From: an uncultured Paracoccaceae bacterium
Lineage (GTDB): Bacteria > Pseudomonadota > Alphaproteobacteria > Rhodobacterales > Rhodobacteraceae
Assembly (NCBI GenBank): GCA_947500055.1
Contig: CANMQO010000003.1
Coordinates: forward strand, 62,001 to 126,000
Direction: 5' to 3'
DNA: 64,000 nucleotides
The notes beneath the pieces were generated by a model. That model searched no databases. It was given only the letters and a program-made list of their open reading frames with translations, and was not told the DNA's origin. The position numbers and the translations under genes were made by a program. Positions 55,186-64,000 of this stretch are shown here, one piece after another (position 1 is the stretch's first letter; each line of letters starts with the position of its first letter).

Positions 55186-56712
55186 TTAAACGTGTGCGCC
55201 CGCATCCAGCTGTATCAGCCATTCATCGGCTTCTTTCAGGATCGTTTTTTGCGTCTCGGAATCCATGCCCTCCCATACGCGGTACATATTCCCCATGCGG
55301 GGATTACGGGCGAAACGCTCTTTGTGTCGATCAAGGAAATGCCAGAAAAGAAGATTGAAGGGGCAGGCATCCCTGCCCGTTCTGTCATTCACATCATAGG
55401 TGCATGCCCCGCAATAATCCGACATTTTCCGGATGTAGTTTCCGGACGATATATAAGGCTTTGATGCGATGACCCCATCATCAGCGAATTGCGACATGCC
55501 GATCACGTTGGGTGCTTCGACCCATTCAAAGGCATCGGCGTAAACGGCCAGATACCATTCATGCACTTCCGCCGGGTCAACGCCCGCCAGCAATGCGAAA
55601 TTGCCTGTCACCATCAGGCGCTGGATATGATGTGCGTAGGCCTCTTCCTGCGTTTGCTGGACGGATTTGGCGATGCAATTCATCTTGGTCGCAGCGCCCC
55701 AATACATCGCGGGCAGCTTGCGATCATGGCCCAGCGCATTGCGGGTCATGTAATCCGGCCCCTCACGAAAATAGATGCCCCGCACATATTCCCGCCAACC
55801 GATGATCTGACGGATGAACCCTTCGACAGCGTTTAGCGGTGCGTCGCCATCGCGATACGCCTGCTCGGCCCTTTGGCAAACCTCCAACGGATCAAGCAGC
55901 CCTGCATTCAGATAAAGCCCGATAACCGCGTGATAGAGAAACCGATGATCATTCAGCATTGCATCCTGAAAGTCACCGAATTTCGGTAAGCCGCCCTTGA
56001 TCCAATGGGCCAGATGCTGGCGCGCCTGCCCGGTATCGGTGGCAAACCAGAAGGAGCGCAAGGCGCCGAAATTATCGCTGAACCGGCCCTGGATCAGATC
56101 AAGCACATCTTCCACCACATCATCCGGGCTGAATTGCATCGGACCGCCATAATCGACCTGATCAGGGGCGGGTTTGCGGTTGTCATGATCGTAATTCCAT
56201 TTGCCCCCTTCCGGCTGATCACCATCCATTAGCAGGCCGGTCTTGCGCCGCATCTCGCGATAGAAATATTCCATCCGCAATTGCTTGCGCCCATCGGCCC
56301 AATCGTCAAATTCCTGATGGGACGCAATAAAGCGGTCATCGGGCAATTGATGGGTCTTGATGGGCATATCACCCAGAGCGGCGATCAGCCGCCATTCGCC
56401 GGGTTCTGTATAGACCACGCCTGTGGCATCATATTCAGCAGCGCGCCGGATCAGCTCACCCGTGATTGACCGGGTATTTTCATCATCATCCAGCCGGGTA
56501 TAAGCCACCTGCCAGCCATCATTGCGCAGCCCGGCGGCAAATTTGCGCATCGCGGCGAAGAGAAACGCGATCTTTTTGGGGTGATGCGGGACATATGTTG
56601 CCTCATCCGCGACCTCGGCCATGACCACCACGTCATTGTCCTTGTCGCATCTTCGCAAGGCGCTGAGATTGGGTGACAGCTGATCACCCAGAACGAGGAC
56701 CAGCCTCACCAT
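55186..56712 (-). CDS. Iron-sulfur cryptochrome/photolyase (PhrB, (6-4) type)
   Basis: 508 residues, matching the FeS-BCP/PhrB family. It uses FAD and blue light to repair (6-4) photoproducts. Cys346, Cys434, Cys437 and Cys450 (in TKMNCIAKS, DYCGACTYD and RDACPF) correspond to the 4Fe-4S ligands of Agrobacterium PhrB with a shift of 4 (recalled). The early LVLGDQLSPNLSAL is the family N-terminus. It overlaps the upstream SDR gene by 7 bases. Confidence 0.95.
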   Translation of the reverse strand: MVRLVLVLGDQLSPNLSALRRCDKDNDVVVMAEVADEATYVPHHPKKIAFLFAAMRKFAAGLRNDGWQVAYTRLDDDENTRSITGELIRRAAEYDATGVVYTEPGEWRLIAALGDMPIKTHQLPDDRFIASHQEFDDWADGRKQLRMEYFYREMRRKTGLLMDGDQPEGGKWNYDHDNRKPAPDQVDYGGPMQFSPDDVVEDVLDLIQGRFSDNFGALRSFWFATDTGQARQHLAHWIKGGLPKFGDFQDAMLNDHRFLYHAVIGLYLNAGLLDPLEVCQRAEQAYRDGDAPLNAVEGFIRQIIGWREYVRGIYFREGPDYMTRNALGHDRKLPAMYWGAATKMNCIAKSVQQTQEEAYAHHIQRLMVTGNFALLAGVDPAEVHEWYLAVYADAFEWVEAPNVIGMSQFADDGVIASKPYISSGNYIRKMSDYCGACTYDVNDRTGRDACPFNLLFWHFLDRHKERFARNPRMGNMYRVWEGMDSETQKTILKEADEWLIQLDAGAHV

Positions 56713-57368
56713 GGAATCTCCCGCCCGGCATAGTCAAAAAAGCCACCCGATTGTTTTGGGGTCAATTCGGCGATGACATCGAGTAGGTTGGCGGCGGCTT
56801 CTGTTGCGGGCACTGTTTTGTGCCGTCCGGCATAGTTGGCCGTAAAGGATGTTGCGACCGTGCCCGGATGCAGCGCCACGCAGATGGATTTCTTGTGAGA
56901 CCGGCCAAGCTCGATCGCAGCGCCATGGATGATCTGGTTCAACGCCGCCTTGGAGGCCCGGTAGGAGTGCCAGCCGCCAATCTGATTATCCCCGATGGAG
57001 CCGACACGCGCCGACAATGTGGCCACAACCCCGCGCTTGTCCTTGGGCAATAACCGCCCAGCATGACGCAGGATAAGCGCGGGCCCGATTGTGTTCACGG
57101 CAAAGACCCGCGCCATATCACCGGGTTTGACGGCACTTAGTGCTTTTTCGGGGCTGCCCCACAGTGGGGCAAGAATACCCACGGCGATAAAGATCAGATC
57201 AAATGGCCCTGCGATCCGATCCAGTGTTTTGTCCACGGATCCTGCATTGCCCACATCAAACCCGTCTTCAGAGCGCGAAAGCGTCGTGACGTCCCATCCC
57301 CGCTCGCGCAACTGGGCCGTAACCGCAGCCCCAATCCCGCCACTTGCCCCGATAATGAGTGCTCGCAT
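56706..57368 (-). CDS. Short-chain dehydrogenase/reductase
   Basis: 220 residues from ATG 57368, with a strong AAAGGAGAAGG upstream. The NAD(P) motif ALIIGASGGIGAAVTAQL, the catalytic Ser region VATLSARVGSIGDN and the YRASKAALNQ (Tyr-x3-Lys) motif are intact. Substrate unknown; the tight overlap with the photolyase gene implies cotranscription. It resembles the SDR often found beside photolyases (recalled). Confidence 0.92.
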   Translation of the reverse strand: MRALIIGASGGIGAAVTAQLRERGWDVTTLSRSEDGFDVGNAGSVDKTLDRIAGPFDLIFIAVGILAPLWGSPEKALSAVKPGDMARVFAVNTIGPALILRHAGRLLPKDKRGVVATLSARVGSIGDNQIGGWHSYRASKAALNQIIHGAAIELGRSHKKSICVALHPGTVATSFTANYAGRHKTVPATEAAANLLDVIAELTPKQSGGFFDYAGREIPW

Positions 57369-57429
57369 CGCCTTCTCCTTTGACTTGGTGTGATTTAGTG
57401 CCACCTGATAGGGTGACAAGGAGGTTTCC

Positions 57430-58191
57430 ATGCGACTATTGCTGACTTGCCTCTCCGTGCTGGCCAGTCCTGTGGTCGCGCTGGAACTGACCTATATCGA
57501 CAGCTACGACCTGAACCGTCCGGCCAGCCTGGATTACGACCCCACTTTCTGTGGACTCTGGATCGCGAATGAAGGGCCAGAAGTCACGCTGGTCACCCTA
57601 CAAGGCGAAGAACTGCGCCGTTTCGGCAGCGACCTGTCCCGAATCAAGGCCATCACGGTCGAGGGCGACGCGCTACTGGTGGCTGATGGGTTGGGCGGGT
57701 TTCAACGGCTCAGCAAGGATGGCGTGGCGCTGGCCGATCCGTTTAAAGTGGATATGCCATGGGCGGATACCGAGGGGCTCGCCATTGATGCTGATGGCAC
57801 GATCATCATGGTTGAGGATGATCCGGAACGGATGACATGGCTGTCCCCCGATGGGGCGATCATCCGGCAGATCAGCACGCTTGATCTGGATCCGCCCCTG
57901 ACCGAGGCGCAGGGCATCGCCCGCGATCCGCGCACCGGGTATCTGTTGATCGTGGATGATTGGGAAGGGACCAACAGCCTTTATGAGTTTGATGGTGAGG
58001 GCACGCTGCTTGGCACCACGTCGCTGCTGCCCTATGGCAACGATCCCGAAGGGATTGCCATCCGCCCCGGGTCAAACCAGATTTTCATCGCATTTGACAG
58101 CGGGGCCAGTATCGCCTCTTTCTCCTATTTGCCCACCTTGCCGGTTGGGGCAGATCCGCTACCTGCGATCTCGGATTGCCTGATGTTCTGA
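57430..58191 (+). CDS. Secreted beta-propeller protein
   Basis: 253 residues with a signal peptide (LLTCLSVLASPVVA). Repeated blades such as TYIDSYDLNRPASLDYDP, TEGLAIDADGTIIMVEDDPERM and PEGIAIRPGSNQIFIAF resemble SdiA-regulated/NHL-like six-bladed propellers. A periplasmic binding or enzymatic role is possible. Its 3' end overlaps the convergent DUF1194 gene by 33 bases. Confidence 0.8.
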   Translation: MRLLLTCLSVLASPVVALELTYIDSYDLNRPASLDYDPTFCGLWIANEGPEVTLVTLQGEELRRFGSDLSRIKAITVEGDALLVADGLGGFQRLSKDGVALADPFKVDMPWADTEGLAIDADGTIIMVEDDPERMTWLSPDGAIIRQISTLDLDPPLTEAQGIARDPRTGYLLIVDDWEGTNSLYEFDGEGTLLGTTSLLPYGNDPEGIAIRPGSNQIFIAFDSGASIASFSYLPTLPVGADPLPAISDCLMF

Positions 58192-58863
58192 CGACCCGAT
58201 GTCAGCAAGCTGATCGGTCACTTCCCGCAACAGCTTTTGCCGGATGGCCCGCGGATAGTCGGTGTAGTCCGATGCGCTGATCACAAACGCACCCGGCCCG
58301 GTGATCACTGAGTGGCGAAAATAGCCGACCAATCCGTCAACATCACTCTCGATGGCGAGCCCATTGACGACAATGGCCGCCGCATCCAATGCAGGGCGCA
58401 TATCCTGCGGCAGGACGCCTTCGTTTGATACGCCATCAGCGGAAATATCGATGACCCGCCGCTTACAGTCAGGAACGTCGTCGAAATTGATCAGGGCAAG
58501 CTGCATCGCCTCGCCGATTGCAGTCGAAAAATCACGCCATCCGCGTTCAATACGGGCCACATCCGACGCGAGTTGGTCCACATCCGCAAAACTCTCGATC
58601 CGCCGCCAGGGGAGAGAGATATGCTGCCGCGATGTGCCAGTCCATTGCATCACCATGACGGCCACGCGACCACGCACCAGCGCCTCGGACACCGAACCGT
58701 CCTGCAAGGCAGCCGCCAGACCGTCAACTTGCAGACGATATTCCTCTGCATTGACCGAGCCCGACACGTCGAAGGCCAACACGAGCGCCAGATCACACGT
58801 CACAGCGGGTGTTGCCAAGCCAATCAAGCCGACAGTGGCAAGAGTTCTGAGTAGTCCGCGCAT
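58159..58863 (-). CDS. DUF1194 family protein with a von Willebrand A-like domain
   Basis: 234 residues with a signal peptide (VGLIGLATPAVTC). The MIDAS-type FDVSGSVNAEEY (Asp-x-Ser-x-Ser) and VIDISADGVSNEGVLPQ motifs identify a DUF1194/VWA fold. These secreted proteins are common in Rhodobacteraceae; the function is unknown. It is convergent with the propeller gene and overlaps it by 33 bases. Confidence 0.92.
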   Translation of the reverse strand: MRGLLRTLATVGLIGLATPAVTCDLALVLAFDVSGSVNAEEYRLQVDGLAAALQDGSVSEALVRGRVAVMVMQWTGTSRQHISLPWRRIESFADVDQLASDVARIERGWRDFSTAIGEAMQLALINFDDVPDCKRRVIDISADGVSNEGVLPQDMRPALDAAAIVVNGLAIESDVDGLVGYFRHSVITGPGAFVISASDYTDYPRAIRQKLLREVTDQLADIGSSEHQAIRDRR

Positions 58864-58984
58864 TCGGTCAGCCTAGCCGGAAATGCGTAAAAGCGCAGCA
58901 TCGGCTGTGCTGCCGGCCACAAAAACACGGTGTTTCGACAATTCATGACTTTTCAACCTTTGAAACAATTGTATAGTCGCGGCC

Positions 58985-59065
58985 ATGATGAACCGCGCAC
59001 ATATCCCCAGCAGAGGCCCGAAGGGTCTGCTTCTGCGCGACATCCTACTTCTTAGCAGCCTCTGA
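58985..59065 (+). CDS. Leucine-rich leader peptide of leuA
   Basis: 26 residues starting MMNRAHIPSR and ending GLLLRDILLLSSL. Seven Leu codons (including CTG CTT CTG and CTA CTT CTT clusters, with the rare CTA) mark it as a leu attenuator leader. There is no SD sequence; a -10-like TATAGT at 58972-58977 places transcription near 58984, so the peptide may be leaderless. Ribosome pausing here should control leuA. Confidence 0.82.
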   Translation: MMNRAHIPSRGPKGLLLRDILLLSSL

Positions 59066-59113
59066 GCGTGCCTTTCGGCGCGACCGCTCAGAGGGGATCA
59101 GCGCCGGATTTTT
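59059..59113 (+). terminator. Attenuator of leuA
   Basis: CCTCTGAGCG (59059-59068) pairs with CGCTCAGAGG (59085-59094), an antiterminator-like stem. CGGCGC (59077-59082) can instead pair with GCGCCG (59101-59106) before TTTTT (59109-59113), a terminator-like stem. The two stems overlap and exclude each other. A CAGAGG in the leader (about 59010-59015) could pair with CCTCTG, giving a further alternative. This fits classic transcription attenuation by leucine supply. Confidence 0.65.
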
Positions 59114-59137
59114 GCTAAGAAACCAAGGAATTCAGAT

Positions 59138-60694
59138 ATGACCAATGATAAAGTGTTGATCTTCGACACCACCCTGCGCGACGGCGAACAGTCCCCGGGT
59201 GCCACAATGACCCATGACGAAAAGCTGGAGATCGCCGAACTGCTGGACGAAATGGGCGTCGACATCATCGAGGCGGGGTTTCCCATCGCGTCCGAGGGTG
59301 ATTTCAAGGCCGTCAGCGAGATTGCCGCGCGGGCCAAGTCCGCCACCATCTGCGGGCTGGCGCGCGCCAATTACAAGGATATCGACCGCTGTTGGGAGGC
59401 CGTCAAACATGCCAAGTCCCCACGCATCCATACCTTCATCGGCACATCGCCTTTGCATCGGGCGATCCCGAACCTGAACATGGATGAAATGGCCGAGCGT
59501 ATTCACGACACGGTAACCCATGCCCGCAACCTGTGTGACAATGTGCAATGGTCGCCCATGGATGCAACCCGCACCGAAGAGGATTACCTGCGCCGCGTGG
59601 TCGAAATTGCGATTAAGGCCGGTGCCACGACGATCAACATCCCTGATACCGTGGGCTATACCGCCCCGGTGGAAAGCGCCGATCTGATCCGCATGTTGAT
59701 CGAAAATGTGCCCGGCGCGGATGACGTGATCTTTGCCACCCATTGCCATAATGATCTGGGCATGGCGACGGCCAATTCGCTGGCCGCCGTCGAAGGCGGC
59801 GCACGCCAGATCGAATGCACGATCAACGGTTTGGGCGAGCGGGCAGGCAACACGGCCTTGGAAGAGGTCGTGATGGCGCTGAAAGTGCGGGGCGACATCA
59901 TGCCCTACACAACGGGGATCGACACCCGCAAGATCATGAACATCTCGCGTCGCGTGGCCACCGTGTCCGGCTTTCCGGTGCAGTTCAACAAGGCCATAGT
60001 GGGCAAGAACGCCTTTGCCCATGAAAGCGGTATCCATCAGGACGGCATGCTGAAGAACCGCGAAACCTTCGAGGTGATGAAGCCGGAGGATGTGGGCCTC
60101 TCCGGTACATCGCTGCCCTTGGGCAAGCATTCAGGTCGCGCGGCCCTGCGCGCCAAACTGACTGAGTTGGGATTTGATCTGGCCGACAATCAGCTGAATG
60201 ATGTGTTTGTCCGGTTCAAGGATCTGGCAGACCGCAAGAAGGAAGTCTTTGATGATGATCTGATGGCGCTGGTCTATCAGAATGACAGCGGCGATGACCG
60301 GCTGAAGCTGAAATCGCTGAAGGTTGTCTGCGGCACCGATGGGCCGCAGACCGCCGATATGGTGATGGAGATTGACGGTGCCGATGTTGAAACATCGGCC
60401 ACGGGTGACGGCCCGGTTGACGCCACCTTCAACGCGGTAAAGGCGCTTTTTTCTCACTCAGCACGCCTGCAGCTTTATCAGGTGAGTGCGGTGACCGAGG
60501 GCACGGATGCGCAGGCAACGGTTTCGGTCCGGATGGAGGAGGATGGCCGTATCGCAACCGGCCAATCCGCCGATACCGACACCGTTGTTGCCAGTGCCAA
60601 GGCCTATATCAACGCGCTGAACCGATTGCTGGTGCGCCGCGAACAATCAGAGCCGGGTTATGATGTCAAAGGTGTCAGCTACAAGGATGCCTGA
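59138..60694 (+). CDS. leuA: 2-isopropylmalate synthase
   Basis: 518 residues. It condenses acetyl-CoA with 2-ketoisovalerate in the first leucine-specific step. The IPMS motifs LIFDTTLRDGEQSPGATMT, GATTINIPDTVGYTAP and HCHNDLGMATANSLAAVEGGA are intact, and the C-terminal LeuA regulatory domain (about 390-510) is present. A leucine-rich leader and attenuator lie upstream. Confidence 0.98.
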   Translation: MTNDKVLIFDTTLRDGEQSPGATMTHDEKLEIAELLDEMGVDIIEAGFPIASEGDFKAVSEIAARAKSATICGLARANYKDIDRCWEAVKHAKSPRIHTFIGTSPLHRAIPNLNMDEMAERIHDTVTHARNLCDNVQWSPMDATRTEEDYLRRVVEIAIKAGATTINIPDTVGYTAPVESADLIRMLIENVPGADDVIFATHCHNDLGMATANSLAAVEGGARQIECTINGLGERAGNTALEEVVMALKVRGDIMPYTTGIDTRKIMNISRRVATVSGFPVQFNKAIVGKNAFAHESGIHQDGMLKNRETFEVMKPEDVGLSGTSLPLGKHSGRAALRAKLTELGFDLADNQLNDVFVRFKDLADRKKEVFDDDLMALVYQNDSGDDRLKLKSLKVVCGTDGPQTADMVMEIDGADVETSATGDGPVDATFNAVKALFSHSARLQLYQVSAVTEGTDAQATVSVRMEEDGRIATGQSADTDTVVASAKAYINALNRLLVRREQSEPGYDVKGVSYKDA

Positions 60695-60722
60695 GCCATA
60701 GGTTCCGATCAAAAGAGCGAAG

Positions 60723-60751
60723 GGGCGGTCCGGGAAGTTGGCCGCCCTTTT
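60723..60751 (+). terminator. Rho-independent terminator of leuA
   Basis: GGGCGG and CCGCCC form a stem around a 13-base loop, followed by TTTT. It lies 29 bases after the leuA stop. Confidence 0.75.
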
Positions 60752-62027
<1,276 letters not shown>

Positions 62028-62047
62028 CGCCCCGACCGAGGTTCACC

Positions 62048-62959
62048 TTGGCAAAGGATAAGAACAGCGAAGACTATGTTGGCCCGATCCGCAGATTGCT
62101 GGTCGGGATTATCCTGCTGACACTGATGGGTACATTCCTGATCTGGCGCATCGACAGCCCCCGCGTGGAACGGTTTCGGGCGGCTGCCATCGACAAGATC
62201 GTCCCGTCATTCGACTGGGCAATGGCCCCGATCACCGGCATTGCCAACCTGATCAGCGATTTCCAAAGCTACCAGCAACTGGCTGCCCAGAACCAAGACC
62301 TGCGCCGCGAGTTGCAGCAGATGAAGGCCTGGAAAGAGGCCGCATTGCAGTTGGAGCAGGAAAACGCAAAGCTGTTGGGCCTGAACAATGTACGCATTGA
62401 TCCGCAGCTGACCTATGTCACTGGCGTTGTCATCACCGATAGCGGATCACCGTTTCGCCAATCCGTATTGGTGAATGTGGGTACACGTGATGGTATTATT
62501 GATGGCTGGCCGACGATGGATGGTATTGGCCTGGTCGGCCGCATTGCCGGGGTCGGGCAGGACACCAGCCGTGTGATGTTATTGACCGACACGTCCAGCC
62601 GCATCCCAGTTACGATTCAGCCATCAGGGCAGAAGGCTATCCTGGCCGGTGACAACACCCTGACCCCTCCATTGGAATTTTTGGAAGATACGGCCTTGAT
62701 ACGCCCCGGTGACCGCGTTGTGTCGTCGGGCGACGGCGGTGTTTTCCCCGCTGATCTGCTAGTGGGTCAGGTGGCGCTTGGCAATGATCGTCGGTTCCGT
62801 GTCCGGCTGGCGGCTGATTATCAGCGGCTGGAATTTCTGCGTGTCTTACGATCACAACCACATGAAGAGATTAACGATCCGGGCCGCCTGCTGACCCCGG
62901 AAACTGAATTCTACGGACCTGCCGCCGCGACCAATCTGGGGGCCGCCGCCGATGGCTGA
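62048..62959 (+). CDS. mreC: Rod shape-determining protein MreC
   Basis: 303 residues. One N-terminal membrane helix (LLVGIILLTLMGTFLIWRI), a coiled coil (about 75-105, LAAQNQDLRRELQQMKAWKEA) and two beta domains (GVVITDSGSPFRQSVLVNVGTRDGI and GDRVVSSGDGGVFPADLLVG) match MreC. It links MreB to the periplasmic wall machinery. It overlaps mreD by 8 bases. Confidence 0.96.
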   Translation: MAKDKNSEDYVGPIRRLLVGIILLTLMGTFLIWRIDSPRVERFRAAAIDKIVPSFDWAMAPITGIANLISDFQSYQQLAAQNQDLRRELQQMKAWKEAALQLEQENAKLLGLNNVRIDPQLTYVTGVVITDSGSPFRQSVLVNVGTRDGIIDGWPTMDGIGLVGRIAGVGQDTSRVMLLTDTSSRIPVTIQPSGQKAILAGDNTLTPPLEFLEDTALIRPGDRVVSSGDGGVFPADLLVGQVALGNDRRFRVRLAADYQRLEFLRVLRSQPHEEINDPGRLLTPETEFYGPAAATNLGAAADG

Positions 62960-63491
62960 GTTTGCCCCCGCAAAGGTCTGGATCAGGCGCGCCGTGTTTC
63001 TGGCCCTCGCCTTTGTGATCATCGTGATTCAGTTGGTGCCGCTGGACATGCGCCCGGCAGTTTGGGCCGCCCCCGATATCTTGCTGGCGGCAACACTGGC
63101 ATGGGTCGCCCGCCGCCCCGCTTATCTGCCTGTCTTTTTCATCGCAGCCATTTTCTTGATCACCGATCTGCTATTCCAGCGCCCTCCGGGCTTATGGGCC
63201 GCTTTGGTCGTTATCCTGACAGAGGCGATCCGCAAGCGCTCCAATAACATCCGCAATATGCCCTTGATCGTTGAATGGGGCATGATTGCCTTTGGCATTG
63301 CTGCGATTACGGTGGCCAACCGCCTTGTGCTTGCCATCGTGATGACGCCGCAAGCGCCGCTGGGCCTGACGCTGCTTCAAATGATGGCCACCATCCTCGC
63401 CTATCCCTTGGTTGTTCTGATTGCCCATTTTGGTTTCGGTATAAGCCGCCCAAACCCAGGCCAGCTGAATAGCAGAGGGCAGCGAATATGA
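62952..63491 (+). CDS. mreD: Rod shape-determining protein MreD
   Basis: 179 residues with about five membrane helices. The FIIVIQLVPLDMRP and ITDLLFQRPPGLWAALVVILTEAIRKR segments are typical of alphaproteobacterial MreD. It overlaps mreC by 8 bases and the PBP2 gene by 4 bases (ATGA). Confidence 0.92.
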   Translation: MAEFAPAKVWIRRAVFLALAFVIIVIQLVPLDMRPAVWAAPDILLAATLAWVARRPAYLPVFFIAAIFLITDLLFQRPPGLWAALVVILTEAIRKRSNNIRNMPLIVEWGMIAFGIAAITVANRLVLAIVMTPQAPLGLTLLQMMATILAYPLVVLIAHFGFGISRPNPGQLNSRGQRI

Positions 63492-64000
63492 AACGCACCC
63501 CAAAGGATAATGTCGAAAGCGCGCGCATCATCGGCCGCCGCGCCCTTGTCGTTGGTACCGTCCAGCTTGGGATTGTCGGCGCATTGGGAATGCGCCTGCG
63601 CGCAATGCAGGTCGAACAGGCCGATGAGTTTCGCCTGCTGGCCGAAGAAAACCGGATCAACATTCGCCTGCTGCCCCCAGCAAGGGGCATGGTTTTTGAC
63701 CGAAACGGCATTCCGATTGCAGACAACGAACAGAATTACCGGGTCGTCATGGTCCGCGAGGATGCGGGGGATATCGGCGAGGTTTTGGCCAAACTGACCG
63801 AACTGGTCGAAATCGACCCTGATAACCTGGCCCGCGCCATGGAGGAGATGCAGCGCCGTTCGCCATTTGTGCCGGTGACCATAGCGGATCGGCTTAGCTG
63901 GGAGGACGTCGCCCGCATTAATCTCAATACCCCGACCCTGCCCGGCATTTCTGCTGAGGTGGGCCTGAGCCGGGTTTACCCATGGGGCGCTGACCTGGCG
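63488..64000 (+). CDS. mrdA: Penicillin-binding protein 2, partial
   Basis: The first 171 codons are visible; the gene continues past the right edge. It starts MKRTPKDNVESARIIGRRAL with one N-terminal membrane helix, then LLAEENRINIRLLPPARGMVFDRNGIPIADN, the typical PBP2 start of the pedestal domain. PBP2 is the transpeptidase of the elongasome and fits the mreBCD context. It overlaps mreD by 4 bases. Confidence 0.95.
   Translation, partial: MKRTPKDNVESARIIGRRALVVGTVQLGIVGALGMRLRAMQVEQADEFRLLAEENRINIRLLPPARGMVFDRNGIPIADNEQNYRVVMVREDAGDIGEVLAKLTELVEIDPDNLARAMEEMQRRSPFVPVTIADRLSWEDVARINLNTPTLPGISAEVGLSRVYPWGADLA

Noticed and set aside
59132..60130. A 332-codon minus-strand frame opposite leuA
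   Set aside because: It mirrors the highly conserved leuA gene and has no family motif, signal or ribosome-binding site.

Overview
The window looks like chromosomal DNA of a marine alphaproteobacterium of the Rhodobacteraceae (Roseobacter group). Lines of evidence: moderately high GC; the gene order rpoZ-relA-DUF2062-pdxJ-acpS-lepB-rnc-era-recO; COQ9 divergent from rpsU; ccoNOQP divergent from a 277-residue UspA protein across an FNR box, with an FnrL-type regulator nearby; Tat-targeted TRAP transporter proteins; and DUF1194 and DUF1491 family genes. No rRNA, tRNA, CRISPR array, insertion sequence or phage gene was seen. No gap between genes exceeds 300 bases.

Layout. 1-4256 (minus): partial DMT exporter, YaiI, S-formylglutathione hydrolase, AEC transporter, a membrane protein and GreA. 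4479-6128 (plus): ETF-ubiquinone oxidoreductase. 6328-15491 (minus): a long housekeeping block from rpoZ and relA down to recO, interrupted by palindromic repeats at 7157-7279 and 7633-7705. 15692-19870: folK (minus), then NYN protein, ispH, DUF3429, methyltransferase, rnhA and a small lipoprotein (plus). 19945-21990: quinone oxidoreductase and COQ9 (minus), rpsU (plus).

22069-26032 (minus) is the most unusual locus: speD, a rhomboid protease fused to GNAT acetyltransferase domains, a small membrane-anchored protein with an EF-hand-like loop, and a polytopic membrane protein fused to a spermidine-synthase domain. I read it as a membrane-associated polyamine module. 26297-35347 holds a di-heme peroxidase/YtkA-like/Sel1 operon, an autotransporter, and a divergent GMC dehydrogenase operon (small subunit, flavoprotein, His-rich membrane protein).

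35427-43014: microaerobic respiration (ccoNOQP, UspA, FnrL) plus an amino-acid-dehydrogenase-like flavoprotein. 43112-48982: TRAP transporter, IclR regulator and divergent GMC alcohol dehydrogenase. 48983-53537: LacI regulator, xylose isomerase, a second TIM-barrel isomerase and a Gfo/Idh/MocA dehydrogenase. 53719-58863: an orphan LysM-TRAP-binding-protein fusion, an iron-sulfur (6-4) photolyase with an SDR, a beta-propeller protein and a DUF1194 von Willebrand protein. 58985-60694: leuA behind a leucine-rich leader peptide and an attenuator-like structure. 60990-64000: mreBCD and the start of the PBP2 gene for cell shape.

All functions are inferred from reading the sequence. No database search or folding computation was run.
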